Shown in pieces: positions 51,201 through 61,679 of a stretch of 64,000 nt of DNA. The number at the start of each line of letters is the position of its first letter. Within the stretch, counting starts at the first letter, position 1. The stretch is from Amyelois transitella (lineage: Eukaryota > Arthropoda > Insecta > Lepidoptera > Pyralidae). The notes under the pieces are model-generated. The model was given only the letters and a program-made list of their open reading frames with translations, did not search any database and was not told the origin of the DNA. The stretch is from positions 1,054,001 through 1,118,000 of the forward strand of contig NC_083529.1 of the NCBI RefSeq assembly GCF_032362555.1, read 5' to 3'. The position numbers and the translations under genes are program-made.

Positions 51201-53652
51201 CTTAACGGCTGTGTAAAACAACATATACCTACACATATAGTCGTCGTTGTCTATATCCCTTGGGGGATAGACAGAGCCAACAGTCTTGAAAAGACTGAAA
51301 GTCCATATATATAATTATATATGTAATATATATATAAATATATATAATTATTTATTCAAATTTATCAAATTAAATTTTTATAATATTTATATATCTATAA
51401 AAATTTCTATATTTCTTTTTTATTTACAATAAATATATTTCTTAAGTAAACTGCGGACAATGAAATTAATTGAAATTGATATCAGAGACTTTAATTAATG
51501 TACCCACAAAGTGAAAAAGACCAGTTTATTCCACTTTTGGCACCTGGGTGGGACTCATTAAGGTTTGGTGTAGTTATCAGATTCTTGCCTATGAATGAAA
51601 GGTCCCGGGTTCGAGCCCCGGTGAGGTCATAATGAAAAAAGAAATTTTTTTTTAATTGACCTGAATCTTGGATGTTTAGTTTATATTTTTAAGTATATAC
51701 TATAAAAAATAGTATGGTTGACTTATTATAACATAACACAAGTCTCATCTCGACCTCGTGAAGCCAACTCAATCAGCATAATTTCTCCCATATATATTTA
51801 TATTTTTAATTTTCAAAATGTAAGCATTTACTCAAAAAATATATGTGAAACATGAAGTCCACCCTAATGACCTAATTTTATTATATTTATTATATTATTA
51901 AATAATTGAGCTTCTAAACTTTCATACCACACACACACTAAACATTATTAACTTATCTTCCCATTCACTAACAATACTTACTTGTTGTGTTTGTAAATTT
52001 ATTTTTTTATTTAATCAGAAAAGTACTAATAATAAATATACCTAATTAAATAATTTAAACTAATATTAATTATTTTATAATAATAAAAAAAAACTATTCT
52101 AAATTACAAGCCAAAAACATTATTGAGGAAAATATGAAAAAAACTTAAAATAAAGAGAAATTCAGTACAAGGGCGCTACTTATTTCTAGAGAAACACTTG
52201 TTAACCTTCTCCTTTTGTATAACTATCCATCAACCAATTTCATAACTTCATGTCTCTTCAAACCATGACATCGGCAGAAAAACCGAAAGTCCAGTGGAAG
52301 CCATAATATACCCGTAAAAAAGAAAGAAAAAAAAAAACTTCTTAGCTACTGACATGCGCCTACCCGCAACGATTTAAAAGGAAGGATATTTTTATCCTCT
52401 AAATATGGGAAGATGTTCTCACTGGAGAACACACTTGCACCAAATTACTGCACCACATCTGCATCATCGCTGATTGCAGACAAAACAATACAAGGTGAAA
52501 AAAATTAATAATGACTCACCTCACCGAGGTACTGGGCCACCTTTCTGGTGACACTCTCCACGTAGCCATCTAGTTTACCAAGATCATCGGATAAACCCAC
52601 CAACTGATCCAAAGTCCCCACCTGGAAATAAAAAATATATAAATTTTAGTCATAAAACACAACAGACATACATACACATTTGCGGCCTCTATGGCGCAGC
52701 GGTCTATTGTCACCAGAGGTCCCGGGTTCAAATCCCAGTCAGGGCGTGATGAGAAACGAACTTTTTCTGATTGGCCTGGGTCTTGGATGTTTTTCTATAT
52801 AAGTATTTATTTTAAAATATAGTATTGTTGAGTTAGTATCTCGTAACACAAGTGATGAAATCAATAAATGTATCTTTTTGTCCACATTTCTATTCTGATT
52901 ATATGTTTGGATTATTGTGAAGTTGATGTAATTGAAGAAAATGCTGCAGTGGTTACGGCTTCTTCTGCAATGGCAGAAAACTTAGTTATAAGTAATTTAT
53001 TTGACATCAACTAATGAAATGTCCCATCATTATGAGATTGAGTCATGTTGCTTATCCATCACTGAAAAGAAGAATCCCAAATTTCTAGGCTATCCGTTCA
53101 TTCGCTTTTACAATCTGCATGGTAAGAGAAGCAGAAAGCAAACACTGTTTTTTTTTCTTACCAGATCAGCACGGAGGCATACAAAAACAAATAGTTATAC
53201 TAATTTTAGAGTCAATTCCATCATTAAGTCAGGCAGGTGTGGTATCCGGGTGGTCAAGGTTTGACCTGTTATTAATGTAAGTACAATAAGTTTAAAAAAA
53301 AAGTAACTTAATCACTGCTTATAAACTCCAAGTGAACGAGGTCATCTCTGAACTTATACAAAAGCCATTTACAAACAGAATTACATATTTTTTGATGGCA
53401 TTGAAAGCTGAATTTGAAACATGTTAAAATAAAATTTATAGGTAACAATTAAAAACAAATCTTTATACACTCTTTTTAAAATGGAATTTCGTATCTAACT
53501 AAAAATAAACAAATGAATGGTACCTTAAGGTCAGGGATAGGGAATTTATAGTTGACGCTTAGGTTTCCCGGCTTGGTGGCCTCATTCAGAGTGTCCCACG
53601 TCTGCTGGCAGGTCTTGTCGCCAGGGGCGCTGATCAGCCAGTATTCCGACAT
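39262..53652 (-). CDS. Vha44: V-type proton ATPase subunit C (11 coding exons)
   Basis: Stator subunit C of the vacuolar H+-ATPase. It bridges the catalytic V1 head to the peripheral stalks and is released when V1 and Vo separate. Minus-strand coding exons in gene order: 53652-53524, 52621-52520, 50972-50921, 44197-44100, 43926-43838, 43318-43220, 42637-42514, 41942-41811, 41226-41129, 40817-40682, 39360-39262. Total 1158 nt = 385 aa, in phase throughout. Recognisable text includes [19 protein letters not shown] at the start, [73 protein letters not shown] and a C-terminus around [17 protein letters not shown], all typical of insect subunit C. The ATG lies 8 nt inside its exon; a donor at 54118/54119 defines an upstream non-coding exon. 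Two donors are GTCAGT (introns after 43220 and 40682). The 6.7-kb intron 44198-50920 holds a candidate cassette exon. Confidence 0.95.
39822..40672. repeat. 18-bp minisatellite, about 47 units
   Basis: The unit is gacagtgacgataacggt with variants ending gct or carrying gacaataat or gaaaac. A 72-bp higher-order block of four units (types ggt, aat, gct, gct) recurs at least three times near 39990-40260. Because the unit is a multiple of 3 and lacks stops, three frames of about 300-340 codons are open across it. It lies in the last Vha44 intron and ends about 10 bp from the donor after 40682. Confidence 0.93.
41268..41542 (+). repeat. R1 repeat, full length
   Basis: From 'catacatacctacatgaata' and 'tcacgtctatatcccttccg' to 'gcccggaaccacacggca'. 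Confidence 0.85.
41663..41706 (-). repeat. R3 terminal fragment
   Basis: 'cataaaatcacgcctttttc' and 'tgaggggtgggcagagg'. Confidence 0.55.
42110..42286 (-). repeat. R3 repeat
   Basis: Reverse copy 'cataaaatcactccattttc' to 'atcaagatacgttcgtctag', with a deletion of the 'cttcatgcaagctcggcgg' block. Confidence 0.75.
42705..42920 (-). repeat. R1 repeat, missing its first block
   Basis: 'gaataggcctactccatctc' to 'ggggatatagacgtgatatt' in reverse order. Confidence 0.8.
44007..44070. repeat. Long AT palindrome beside a Vha44 exon
   Basis: 'atttttcatatatttatata' at the left is mirrored by 'tatataaatatatgaaaaat' at the right: about 30-bp arms meeting near 44039. It lies 30 bp from the exon at 44100. 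Confidence 0.8.
44198..47348. other. Vha44 intron, AT-rich, no gene seen
   Basis: Mostly A/T runs. A 133-codon plus-strand frame (45878-46279) has random-looking composition and I do not regard it as a gene. A LINE-type fragment ('gtgctacttatttcaataga') lies near 47030-47070. Confidence 0.5.
47349..47573 (-). CDS. Candidate cassette exon of Vha44 (75 codons)
   Basis: On the minus strand an acceptor AATTTAG/GC (exon from 47573) and a donor CAAG/GTTTAG (exon to 47349) enclose 225 nt, a multiple of 3. The phase fits the flanking Vha44 exons exactly: exon 50972-50921 leaves one base (A) and exon 44197-44100 begins with two (GT). The insertion would add [20 protein letters not shown], then a Cys/His/Ser-rich part ([20 protein letters not shown]), a Ser-rich stretch, a run of six Glu and HHH. 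It is GC-richer than the intron around it. Without the donor, the frame stops 11 codons later. From memory, Drosophila Vha44 also has longer isoforms with inserted exons. Both splice sites are weak, so this is a prediction. Confidence 0.5.
48210..48406 (+). repeat. R5 repeat
   Basis: 'ctagctgtgcccgcgactcc' to 'gctttataatattagtatag', with an internal deletion compared with 10121-10392. Confidence 0.8.
48407..50920. other. Vha44 intron, nothing recognised
   Basis: Very AT-rich intron. Short open frames are present on both strands, but none has coding character or splice sites that fit Vha44. Confidence 0.45.
51230..51350. repeat. R1 start fused to an AT microsatellite
   Basis: R1 text 'tctatatcccttgggggata' to 'cagtcttgaaaagactgaaa' breaks off at 51300 into 'tatatataattatatatgta', a self-complementary AT stretch. 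Confidence 0.75.
51560..51795 (+). repeat. R2 SINE, old and diverged
   Basis: B-box 'gggttcgagccccgg' followed by 'aggtcataatgaaaaaagaa' and 'aatcttggatgtttagttta'; the head is poorly preserved. Confidence 0.65.
51925..52330 (+). mobile_element. LINE 3' UTR, same family as 760-1430, interrupted
   Basis: 'aacttatcttcccattcact' and 'cttgttgtgtttgtaaattt' match about 1225-1275. Then about 200 unrelated bases, including 'gggcgctacttatttctaga', intervene. The match resumes at 'cttgttaaccttctcctttt' and ends 'gtggaagccataata' with an A-rich tail. Confidence 0.75.
52681..52850 (+). repeat. R2 SINE, internal deletion in the head
   Basis: 'gcggcctctatggcgcagcg', then a shortened anticodon region and 'ggtcccgggttcaaatccca'; the body to 'gtatctcgtaacacaag' is present. 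Confidence 0.8.
52920..53270. other. Decayed R7 and R1 fragments in a Vha44 intron
   Basis: 'gaagaaaatgctgcagtggt' reads as R7 in reverse. 'gaagaatcccaaatttctag' and 'tcaattccatcattaagtca' are scattered R1 pieces. No gene. Confidence 0.45.
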
Positions 53653-54118
53653 TATCCGCACTGAAAATATCAAAACAAATTTAAAATAAGATCAAAATTT
53701 TTGCATCATATCAAAATCAAATGCCAATTTTTTTAATAAATAAGGAATAATTCCCACCAAATACTTCACGGCTACATTTCTATTGAACAATTAACGTTGA
53801 AACTTGATAGAATAATCGATTTTTCTGATGAGAAAATTACCGTATACTGCACTAACGCAAGTCGGAAGCAATATGATATGTTTGCTAACGATTCTAGGGA
53901 GCTAGGGTGGTGCAGTGAATCAATATCGGACGCGAGCAGTCGGCGCCCTCTTGGCGGTCAGACATCCTGGCGCCTGACTTCTAATATCCCAAGGAATCCA
54001 CCCCAAACCCACCCTACCCAGTCCATCACTTTAACTTTTGACACTTGCAAGTCCCGCGTAATAACTTCTAGGCACAATTACACAGGCCCCATACACAAAC
54101 TTTAAACATAAGACTCAC

Positions 54119-54825
54119 CTTTATCTTAAATATTAATGCTGTTTGATAATAATTACAAGAAACAGCAAATAATTTGGCGAAATCACAAGACAATTCGGGT
54201 CTAGCCCTTCAGCGCCATGAAAATTCACGTGATGCGGTGCTGCCACCTACAACAAATGGTTTTGGACAGCTGATTTACGTCAGTTGTCTATGAATAGCAA
54301 TTTCTGAAAAGAAATGAATGCAATAAAACTTGAAATTTTGCTTATATTTAGGAGTTATTTGGGCAAGCATGCTACTTCTGTGGTTGATCACTTCACTGAA
54401 TCTTCTTTTTCAATATAGTTTAATAATATAAAATCTTTTGACAGCTGATTAAGTTTTCTGTGAGCTATTTAAAAATAATTAAGAAATCTCTATGGTGGAT
54501 TGTACATTTCTTTACCAATAATCAACAATTTTACCCTTCATGATTAATTTGCATGTTCATATGCAAAATATGTTTTGAATAATTAAATATTCAAAAATAA
54601 ATTAGAAAAATATAGAAGAACAATCAAAAATAAATCAACCTTTTAAAATACATGAGAAAATGTGGAAAACTGGGAAAACCTTATACGTGTTAAAAATATA
54701 TTTTTGCCTAAAACTTATCGTGATATCCATCCGGTCATAAGTCAAATAACCAAAATATCACTGTCATTGTCATTCATGTCAATCCGTGAATTTTATAAAA
54801 AAAATAGGTTACGAAACAAAACAAA
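54119..54825. promoter_or_regulatory. Divergent promoter region, Vha44 / mRpL24
   Basis: The Vha44 non-coding first exon ends with donor AAAG/GTGAGT (exon from 54119 upward on +). mRpL24 starts at 54826. About 600-700 bp hold both 5' ends. There is a 'cacgtga' E-box-like site near 54226 and 'cagctgatt' at about 54268 and 54440. No clear TATA box. Confidence 0.45.
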
Positions 54826-57199
54826 ATGCGAATATTTACTTTTTTATCGAAAAAAGTCGGAGATCTTACTGTAAAGTACTCTAATCTCCCCGAATCGTAC
54901 ATTAAACGTAGTTATGAACAGGTATAAATTTTATAAATCTCCGTGACACTATTCTAATTGGACATAACCTATACTCAATTTTATTTACGTTTTTAGGTAT
55001 ATTGGAAGAATCCTGTGGGGTATCCTCAGTATCCAAAGGCTCAAATAGCCCGCAAGAAGTTTCGTTTTACAACAAACAGGCCTTGGTCTGGTCAGTTCAG
55101 GCAGCAAAATGATATAAACACATACAGAAAAAAGGTGTTCATAGAACCCGTGGGGGAGTGGTCGTTCTTCAAGTAAATATTAATTTAATTATATTTGACC
55201 CTAAATATTGTGACAAACATATATGTTTATGTACGTCTATTATTGGTTTTGTGGGTGGAGTATGCCCATGATCCGTTCCATCATGGCTCCTATCTCGGGT
55301 CTGCTGGAAGAGATTTCTTTTGAAATAAGCAGAACCTTTGTAATTTTGTTTCTTGTGTTTATTAGTTTCAATGTTTTCTGTGTACATAAATTAGTAAATA
55401 AATAAATATATAAAATCACACCTTTTTCCCAGAGGCGTAGACAGTTACATCCATATTAATAACTCTCTTAATTTAAGCTTGTAGGTTTAAAAATATGTGT
55501 AAAAAAATTATTGAATGCAGCATTTTATGCAAAAACTTATGGAATAAATAAAAATGTATGTTTATTTCATTTCAGAGGAGACCGTGTTGAGGTGATGGTC
55601 GGCAAAGACAAGGGCAAGCAGGGCATCGTGTCTCAAGTCATACAGGAACGGAACTGGGTGTTTGTCGAGGGTCTCAACACGCACATTAGAAGAGTAAGTC
55701 TAGTTTTCTGATGCCGTGTGGTTCCCGGCACCAATTGAAAGAAGAATAGGACCACTCCATCTCTTTCCTATAGATGTCATAAAAGGCGATTAAGGGATAG
55801 GCTTATACACTTGTGATTCTTCTTTTAGGCAGATGGGCTAGCAACCTGTTGTTACTATTTGGATCTCAATTCTATCTTTAGCCAAATGTGGCCTATCAGT
55901 CTTTTCAAGACTGTTATGCATTCATTATGTTTGTAGTTAATATTATTTTAGTTCAGTACTTTTTGATTTTTTTATTAGAAATTTTTAATGATAAGTAATA
56001 TAATAACTACTCATTTTACCATATTTCAGGTTGGCAAAGACAAAGACTTCCCTGGCGTGATACTCCAGTCCGAAGCACCGCTGCTGGTCACAACGGGAGT
56101 CAAACTCGTAGACCCCGAGACATTGAAGGCCACGGAGTTCGAGTGGAGATATACTGAAGAGGGGGAGAAGGTTTAATAATTTCTCCATTTATGTTTGATT
56201 CAGTGTATTTGTTACGTTCAGTAGAGTTTTGCTTGGGACATTAGGTCCCATGGGAATTTATTATATTGGAATTATTGGTGGAAATTATAAATACATTTTT
56301 CTAGCAATTTTTAAGGTTATTTCTGCCTACCCCTCTGGGAAAGAGGCGTGAATTTATGTATACATATTTACAAGTGACCCGCCCCGACTTCGCACGGGTA
56401 GTATTTATGATAAATTTCAATATTTCGGGTAGCATTAATAATTATTTTTTTAGACAATTTTATAAACAAAAAATAACAAATCTTTTTACAATATGAGTAT
56501 GGAACATGGTGACATAATAGCTCCCAGGTTCGAATCCCGGCCAGGGCATGATGAGAAATGAAGTTTATCTGATTTTCCTGGGTCTTGGATGTTTATCTAT
56601 TTAAGTCTTTATTAAAATATATATAAATATATATAAAGTGAAGAAATGCCATGCAATTTCTTGTAGAAATGAAAGAAAATCAGTGGAACTACAACGCAAT
56701 TAATACATACCACGTTGCATGTCCACTGCTAATAAGTGCAGAGAAATTAATCAGATGGCGCTGTCGAAAGACAATAACTATCTATGGGTAAATGAAGATG
56801 AAAAAATATTTTTGCATTATAATTTAACGAATTTTATGATTTATTTATTCCAGGTCCGAGTCTCATTGTCAAGTAGCCGAATCATACCCATACCTAAATC
56901 AGCGGAAGAAACCATAGACTATAAAAGCAAAGCCTTATACGTTGAGAATGAGGATAAGGATACAAAAGCTGATGCTGCTACCAGGGTATGTACTCCATCA
57001 TCATTGGGATTAATAGATTAACTCACATCTTTGTATTCGCAAGGGATATAGACGTGACTAAATGTATGTATGTATGTATCTTTATCTTGTATTTTTTCAG
57101 ATATCTTTCGAACCACAACTTCGCACTTTCGAAATGGACATAATGGAAGCTATGGGTATCAAGGAAGACAGAGTGCCGGCTAAATCTTATTGGTATTAA
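54826..57199 (+). CDS. mRpL24: Mitochondrial ribosomal protein L24 (uL24m; 6 exons)
   Basis: Component of the large subunit of the mitochondrial ribosome. Coding exons 54826-54921, 54997-55172, 55576-55693, 56030-56170, 56854-56985, 57101-57199: 762 nt, 253 aa, in phase. The KOW motif is seen as [20 protein letters not shown] in exon 3, right where L24 proteins carry it. [20 protein letters not shown] spans exons 4-5. The C-terminus [20 protein letters not shown] is characteristic of metazoan L24m. The basic start ([14 protein letters not shown]) fits a mitochondrial presequence. The exon 4 donor is AAG/GTTTAA: a non-consensus GT site whose read-through would give a Val and an immediate stop. 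It lies head-to-head with Vha44. R1 and R2 copies are in its introns. Confidence 0.95.
55714..55935 (-). repeat. R1 repeat in an mRpL24 intron
   Basis: Reverse copy from 'gccgtgtggttcccggcacc' to 'cagtcttttcaagactgtta'; the terminal block is missing. Confidence 0.85.
56320..56410. repeat. Short R3 tail and 'cttcgcacgggt' fragment
   Basis: 'cctctgggaaagaggcgtga' is the R3 end. 'gacccgccccgacttcgcac' matches the start of 34088-34275. Confidence 0.6.
56515..56625 (+). repeat. R2 SINE fragment
   Basis: 'caggttcgaatcccggccag' and the body to 'cttggatgtttatctattta'; the A-box half is missing. Confidence 0.75.
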
Positions 57200-57292
57200 A
57201 TTAATGTGATTAGTGAATAGTTTTGATGTTATAATTGTATAAATATAAAGTATTTAGGAGAATTCTTTCTTTTATTCATAATTTTAAGTGCT

Positions 57293-57545
57293 GTGTGGTG
57301 TGTGTCGGTAATAAAAAAGAATAGGATCACTCCATCTCTTTGCAATGGATGTCGTAAAAGGCGACTAAGGGATAGGCTTATAAACTTGGGATTCTTCTAT
57401 TAGGCGATGGGCTAGCAACATCTCAGTATTTGAATCTCAATTCTATCATTAAGCCTAACAGCTGAACGTGGCCTGTCAACCTTTAAGACTGCTGGCTCTG
57501 TCTACCCCGCAAGGGATATAGACGTGACTATATGTATGTATGTAT
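57293..57545 (-). repeat. R1 repeat
   Basis: Reverse copy just downstream of mRpL24, ending 'tatagacgtgactatatgta' and a (tgta)n tail. Confidence 0.85.
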
Positions 57546-57691
57546 AGCAAAAAGGAGGTAGGTACATAACCACACGTGGTCATGTTATCGCAAAGATAAA
57601 CCCTTGTTATTCATATTAATCGTAGGTAAGTACCTATATGATGGATTATTTTGTAAAAGTCCTGTTGCTAAGTCCCAATATTTTTTTATTT

Positions 57692-57919
57692 ATATAATCA
57701 CGTCTATATAGGTAGAAAAAGCACTCTTGAAAGACTGACAGGCCAAGTTCAGCTGTAAGGCTCAATGATAGAATTGAGATTCAAATAGGTTGCTTGCCCA
57801 TCGCCTATAAGAAAAATCCCTTATAAAACCTATCTCTTAGTCGCACTTTACGACATCCATGGGAAAGAGATGGAGTGGTCCTATTCTTTTTTTATATCGG
57901 TGCCGTTAACCACACGGTC
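57692..57919 (+). repeat. R1 repeat with small deletions
   Basis: 'aatcacgtctatataggtag' to 'ggtgccgttaaccacac'. Confidence 0.8.
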
Positions 57920-58471
57920 TTAGTTCCGATAACAGTAAACAATCAGTGATAAAACCTGGTTTATGATCATTTAATTCTTGAATATAGTCACTATACTCTT
58001 AATTATCTAGATACAATTTGTGTCCACACATACATACTTTATCACGAGGCGTCGGTATTGTCTTTTTTTTAAATAAGCAGCTTTCTGATAAAAAAAAGTA
58101 ATGTGCCTCACAGTCGCAAAATGTTGGGTTACATTTATTTTTTTTATATACGGCTATCATTAATATTAATAATTATATATATCTTTATTTCAATTATCAA
58201 TTATTTACGTACCTACTTTGCAGTAGTTACACACATTATAATATTATACTTGTGATGTAGTTAAATTTTAATTCTGTTTGAAATAATATTCTACATAACT
58301 AGGTAGGTACCTTGTAAGAAAATATAAAATTTCCAGTTATATTCTAGGTAGTAATAAAAGAATGTTTGAATTTGAATAGATTGGATACAAAAATTCCTGT
58401 TAGCTACAGTTTTAAATATCTTGATACTTAATAAGAATCCAGTTATTACAAAGATAAACACAGTTTAGGGT

Positions 58472-58735
58472 GCCGTGTGGTTCCCGGCACCAATACAAAA
58501 CAAGAATAGAAACACTCCATCTCTTTCTCATGGATGTCGTAAAAGGTGACTTAGGGATAGGCTTCATAAAAATGCGATTTTTTTTTCAGGCGATGGGCTA
58601 TCAACATGTCTCTATTTGAATGTCAATTCTATTAGCTAAAAAGCTGAACGTGGCCTATCAGTGTTTTCATGACTGTTGGCTCTGTCTACACCGCAAGGAA
58701 TATTAACGTAACTGTATGTATGTATGTATAAACAT
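58472..58735 (-). repeat. R1 repeat
   Basis: 'gccgtgtggttcccggcacc' to 'gtaactgtatgtatgtatgt'. Confidence 0.85.
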
Positions 58736-59022
58736 AATTTCGCCAAGTCCCTTAACCTGTCTTAATTACGTTTTATTCATTATGTACTTGATCTGCATTT
58801 GCTATCATATTGTATCAAAAGTGATAACATTGTTATTAAGTGATAGGGCGTCGCTGGGGGCAATAGAAAAACATGTTTTTCTGACGTTAAAACCAAACAA
58901 AACATAAAACACGTAAGTTTATTGCGTTTTTGATGATTTATAATGACGTTCCTATTATTTATTGCTGAATTAACTATATAACGTAGCCAGGATTATTTGA
59001 TAAACCTGTATGTTCAAATAAA

Positions 59023-59330
59023 TGATCTATATCCCTTGCGGGGTAGACAGAGCCGACGGTTGAAAAGACCGAACGACCACGTTCAGCTGTTTAGCTTTTT
59101 GATAGAATTGAGATTCAAATAGTGACAGGTTGCTACCCCATCGCCTTAAAGAAGAATCCTAAGTTTACAAGCCTAATCCCTTAGTCGCCTTTTAAAAGCT
59201 AAAAATAATTGAAAATTAAATTAATAATTCGTCTTAACAGGCGATTAGTGGCCTATCAGTCTTTCAAGACTGCTGGCTCTGTCTACCCCTCAGGGGATAT
59301 AGACGTGATTATATATAGGTATGTATGTAT
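59023..59330. repeat. Two partial R1 copies in opposite orientation
   Basis: 59023-59195 is forward ('gatctatatcccttgcgggg' to 'cccttagtcgccttttaa'). 59240-59330 is reverse ('tatcagtctttcaagactgc' to 'atatagacgtgattatatat'). They form an imperfect inverted pair. Confidence 0.8.
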
Positions 59331-59393
59331 GTTAATCGAAAAAAAGTTGTTCCCTGCGATTCTAGTAACAATAAATATATCTTTGTATCTTTT

Positions 59394-59650
59394 ACATACA
59401 TATATATAATCACGTCTATATCCCTTGCGGGGTAGACAGAGCCAACAGTCCTGAGCGGACTGATAGGCCACGTTCAGCTTTTTGGCTTTAAGATAGAGAG
59501 ATTCGAATAGTGACAGGTTGCTAGCCCATCGCCTAAAAAAAGAATCTCAAGTTTGTAAGCCTATCTTTTAGTCGCCTTTTACGACATCCATGGGAAAGAG
59601 ATGGAGTGGTCCTATTCTTTTTTGTACTGGTGCCGGGAACCACACGGCAT
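59394..59650 (+). repeat. R1 repeat, full length
   Basis: 'atacatatatataatcacgt' to 'gtgccgggaaccacacggca'. Confidence 0.85.
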
Positions 59651-59909
59651 TGTATTGTATTGTATCTTTTAATTGTCACATTATCAGCATGCAGTCTTTA
59701 TTGGAACCGGATTATAAGAGCTGTTCTTGTACTTTGATCCTGAAAAGGACTTTGATTTACGTTCTAAGTTAGTCGATCATACAGACAAACAAATGTTTTG
59801 TCATGTCATTTCTTTCTTATCGTACACAGTCTTAAGACCAGAGGATATTCAATACTAGCTGCGGCGCGTGACTTTGCCCGCATTTATCATCTTCCACCTG
59901 GCTATAATC

Positions 59910-60140
59910 CCGGTTGCATCCTCACCACTCTGGAGAGGAGCCCGGGATAAGGCTTTGACCATGGATCCTGGATTGGGTGAGTCACGTTTTTACACGAAGC
60001 GACTCCCGTCTGACCTCCGCAACCTTTGCAGGGGAGCCTTACCCGTGTTGGATCGATCATGGTAATACATCCAGTTGTCTGAATGTGCAGGTTTCCTCAC
60101 GATGTTTTCCCTCATCGTTATTTCTTTTTTCTTCTTGTAG
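59910..60140 (+). repeat. R8 repeat, longest copy
   Basis: 'ctctggagaggagcccggga', 'atcctggattgggtgagtca', 'ctgacctccgcaacctttgc', to 'tcctcacgatgttttccctc'. Confidence 0.75.
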
Positions 60141-60180
60141 GCGATGGGTAAGCAATTCAAATTCAAAACTTTTATTCATT

Positions 60181-60882
60181 ACTAGCTGTGCCCGCGACTT
60201 CGTCCGCGTGGAATAGTTATTTGGGCATCATATTTATTTTTGCAAACATCCTCCTCGGCTTTATCAATTTGGCGGTCACGCGTATTAGAAAGAACGCTGG
60301 TTCGCCGTATTAAATGTTTCGCTGCAAATTGCTTATAACGACTATATCTCAAAACCTATTCGTCTGATTTATATACTGTAAATGGCAATTTTAGTCTACA
60401 TGAAAAGCCGAAAGTAATACCTAAACATATTTATTTGGATAAGGATTAATACTGAATTAAAGAAAATTGGTTTCAAAATAACTTATGTTTATAATGAAAA
60501 AATAATCTTAAAAAATGAACATAAAAGTGGTTATTGTAAGTAAACCTTAAGAGATAGATATATGCTCTCGCGGACTTTTTTGTGGCAAAAAATGAGTACT
60601 TCACATCTTTAGTACATTGTTTTACTATATCTTAATTAGTTTGCGCAGCGTTCGCGTGGAAAGCTCGCAGATGGCCGACTCATTCAACTTTCACCTGCAT
60701 TGTTGACGTTTCCCGTAGGAAATCCGGGATAAAATGTAGCCTATAACCTTCCTCGATAAATAGACTATCTAACAGTGAAAGAATTATTCAAATCGGTTCA
60801 GTAGTTTCTGAGATTAGCGCGTTTAAACAAACAAACAAACAAACAAAACAAACTCTTCAGCTTTATAATATTAGTATAGATA
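60181..60882 (+). repeat. R5 family, longest copy
   Basis: It starts 'actagctgtgcccgcgactt' and ends with (aaac)n and 'gctttataatattagtatag', like the 270-bp copies. It has about 430 extra internal bases, so it may be the less-deleted member or contain another insertion. Confidence 0.7.
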
Positions 60883-60939
60883 ATGGGACTTTTCAATATC
60901 ACTTAATAATTGTCATATCATTTGGTTTAACAACATTGG

Positions 60940-61175
60940 TTGACGTCAAATAAATTACTTAAAACTAAGTTTACTGCCGCTCCCAAGGCGTCAGTGCAGA
61001 AGAAGCGGTAACAAACTACACTGCAGCATTTTCTTCAACCGGTCATTATATTTTAAATCTCAATTCCATTATAAAGCTACTATACAGCTGAACGTGGCCT
61101 TTCGGACTTTTCAATATTGTTGGCTCTGTTTACGCCGCAGGAGATATAAACGTGACTACATGTATGTATTTATGT
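60940..61175. repeat. R7 fragment (+) and R1 fragment (-)
   Basis: R7 text 'gcagaagaagcggtaacaaa' and 'ctacactgcagcattttctt', then R1 in reverse to 'ggagatataaacgtgactac'. Confidence 0.65.
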
Positions 61176-61404
61176 AGGTATGTCTTGATCGAAACTTCGC
61201 ATAATACAGATTAAACCCGTTACTATCACGAAAGTAATCATTTTTCTGGAAATGTCAATAATTTCCAGCTATTTTCATGACCTAGGTCATATAATGATGA
61301 TAAAATTACATAAACAACGTTATCGTGCGCTATCAAGTATGTAATGCAAAATAATGTTTCTTATTGACATGACTATGAATAATTGTAAAAGAATGTTTAA
61401 AGAG

Positions 61405-61675
61405 TTCCGTGTGGTTCCCGGCACCAATACAAAAAAAATAAGACCACTCCATCTCTTTCCTATGGATGTCGTAAAAGGCGACTAAGGGATAGGCTTGCAA
61501 ACTTAGGATTCTTTTTTAGGCGATGGGCTAGCAACCTGTCACTATATAAATCTCGATTCTATCATTAAGCCGAATAGCTGAACGTGACCATTCAGTCTTT
61601 TCAAGACTGTTGGCTCTGTCTACCCCGCAAGGGATATAGATGTGACAATATGTATGTACATATGTATGTATGTAT
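61405..61675 (-). repeat. R1 repeat, full length
   Basis: 'gtgtggttcccggcaccaat' to 'tatagatgtgacaatatgta' with a (tgta)n tail. Confidence 0.85.
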
Positions 61676-61679
61676 GTTT

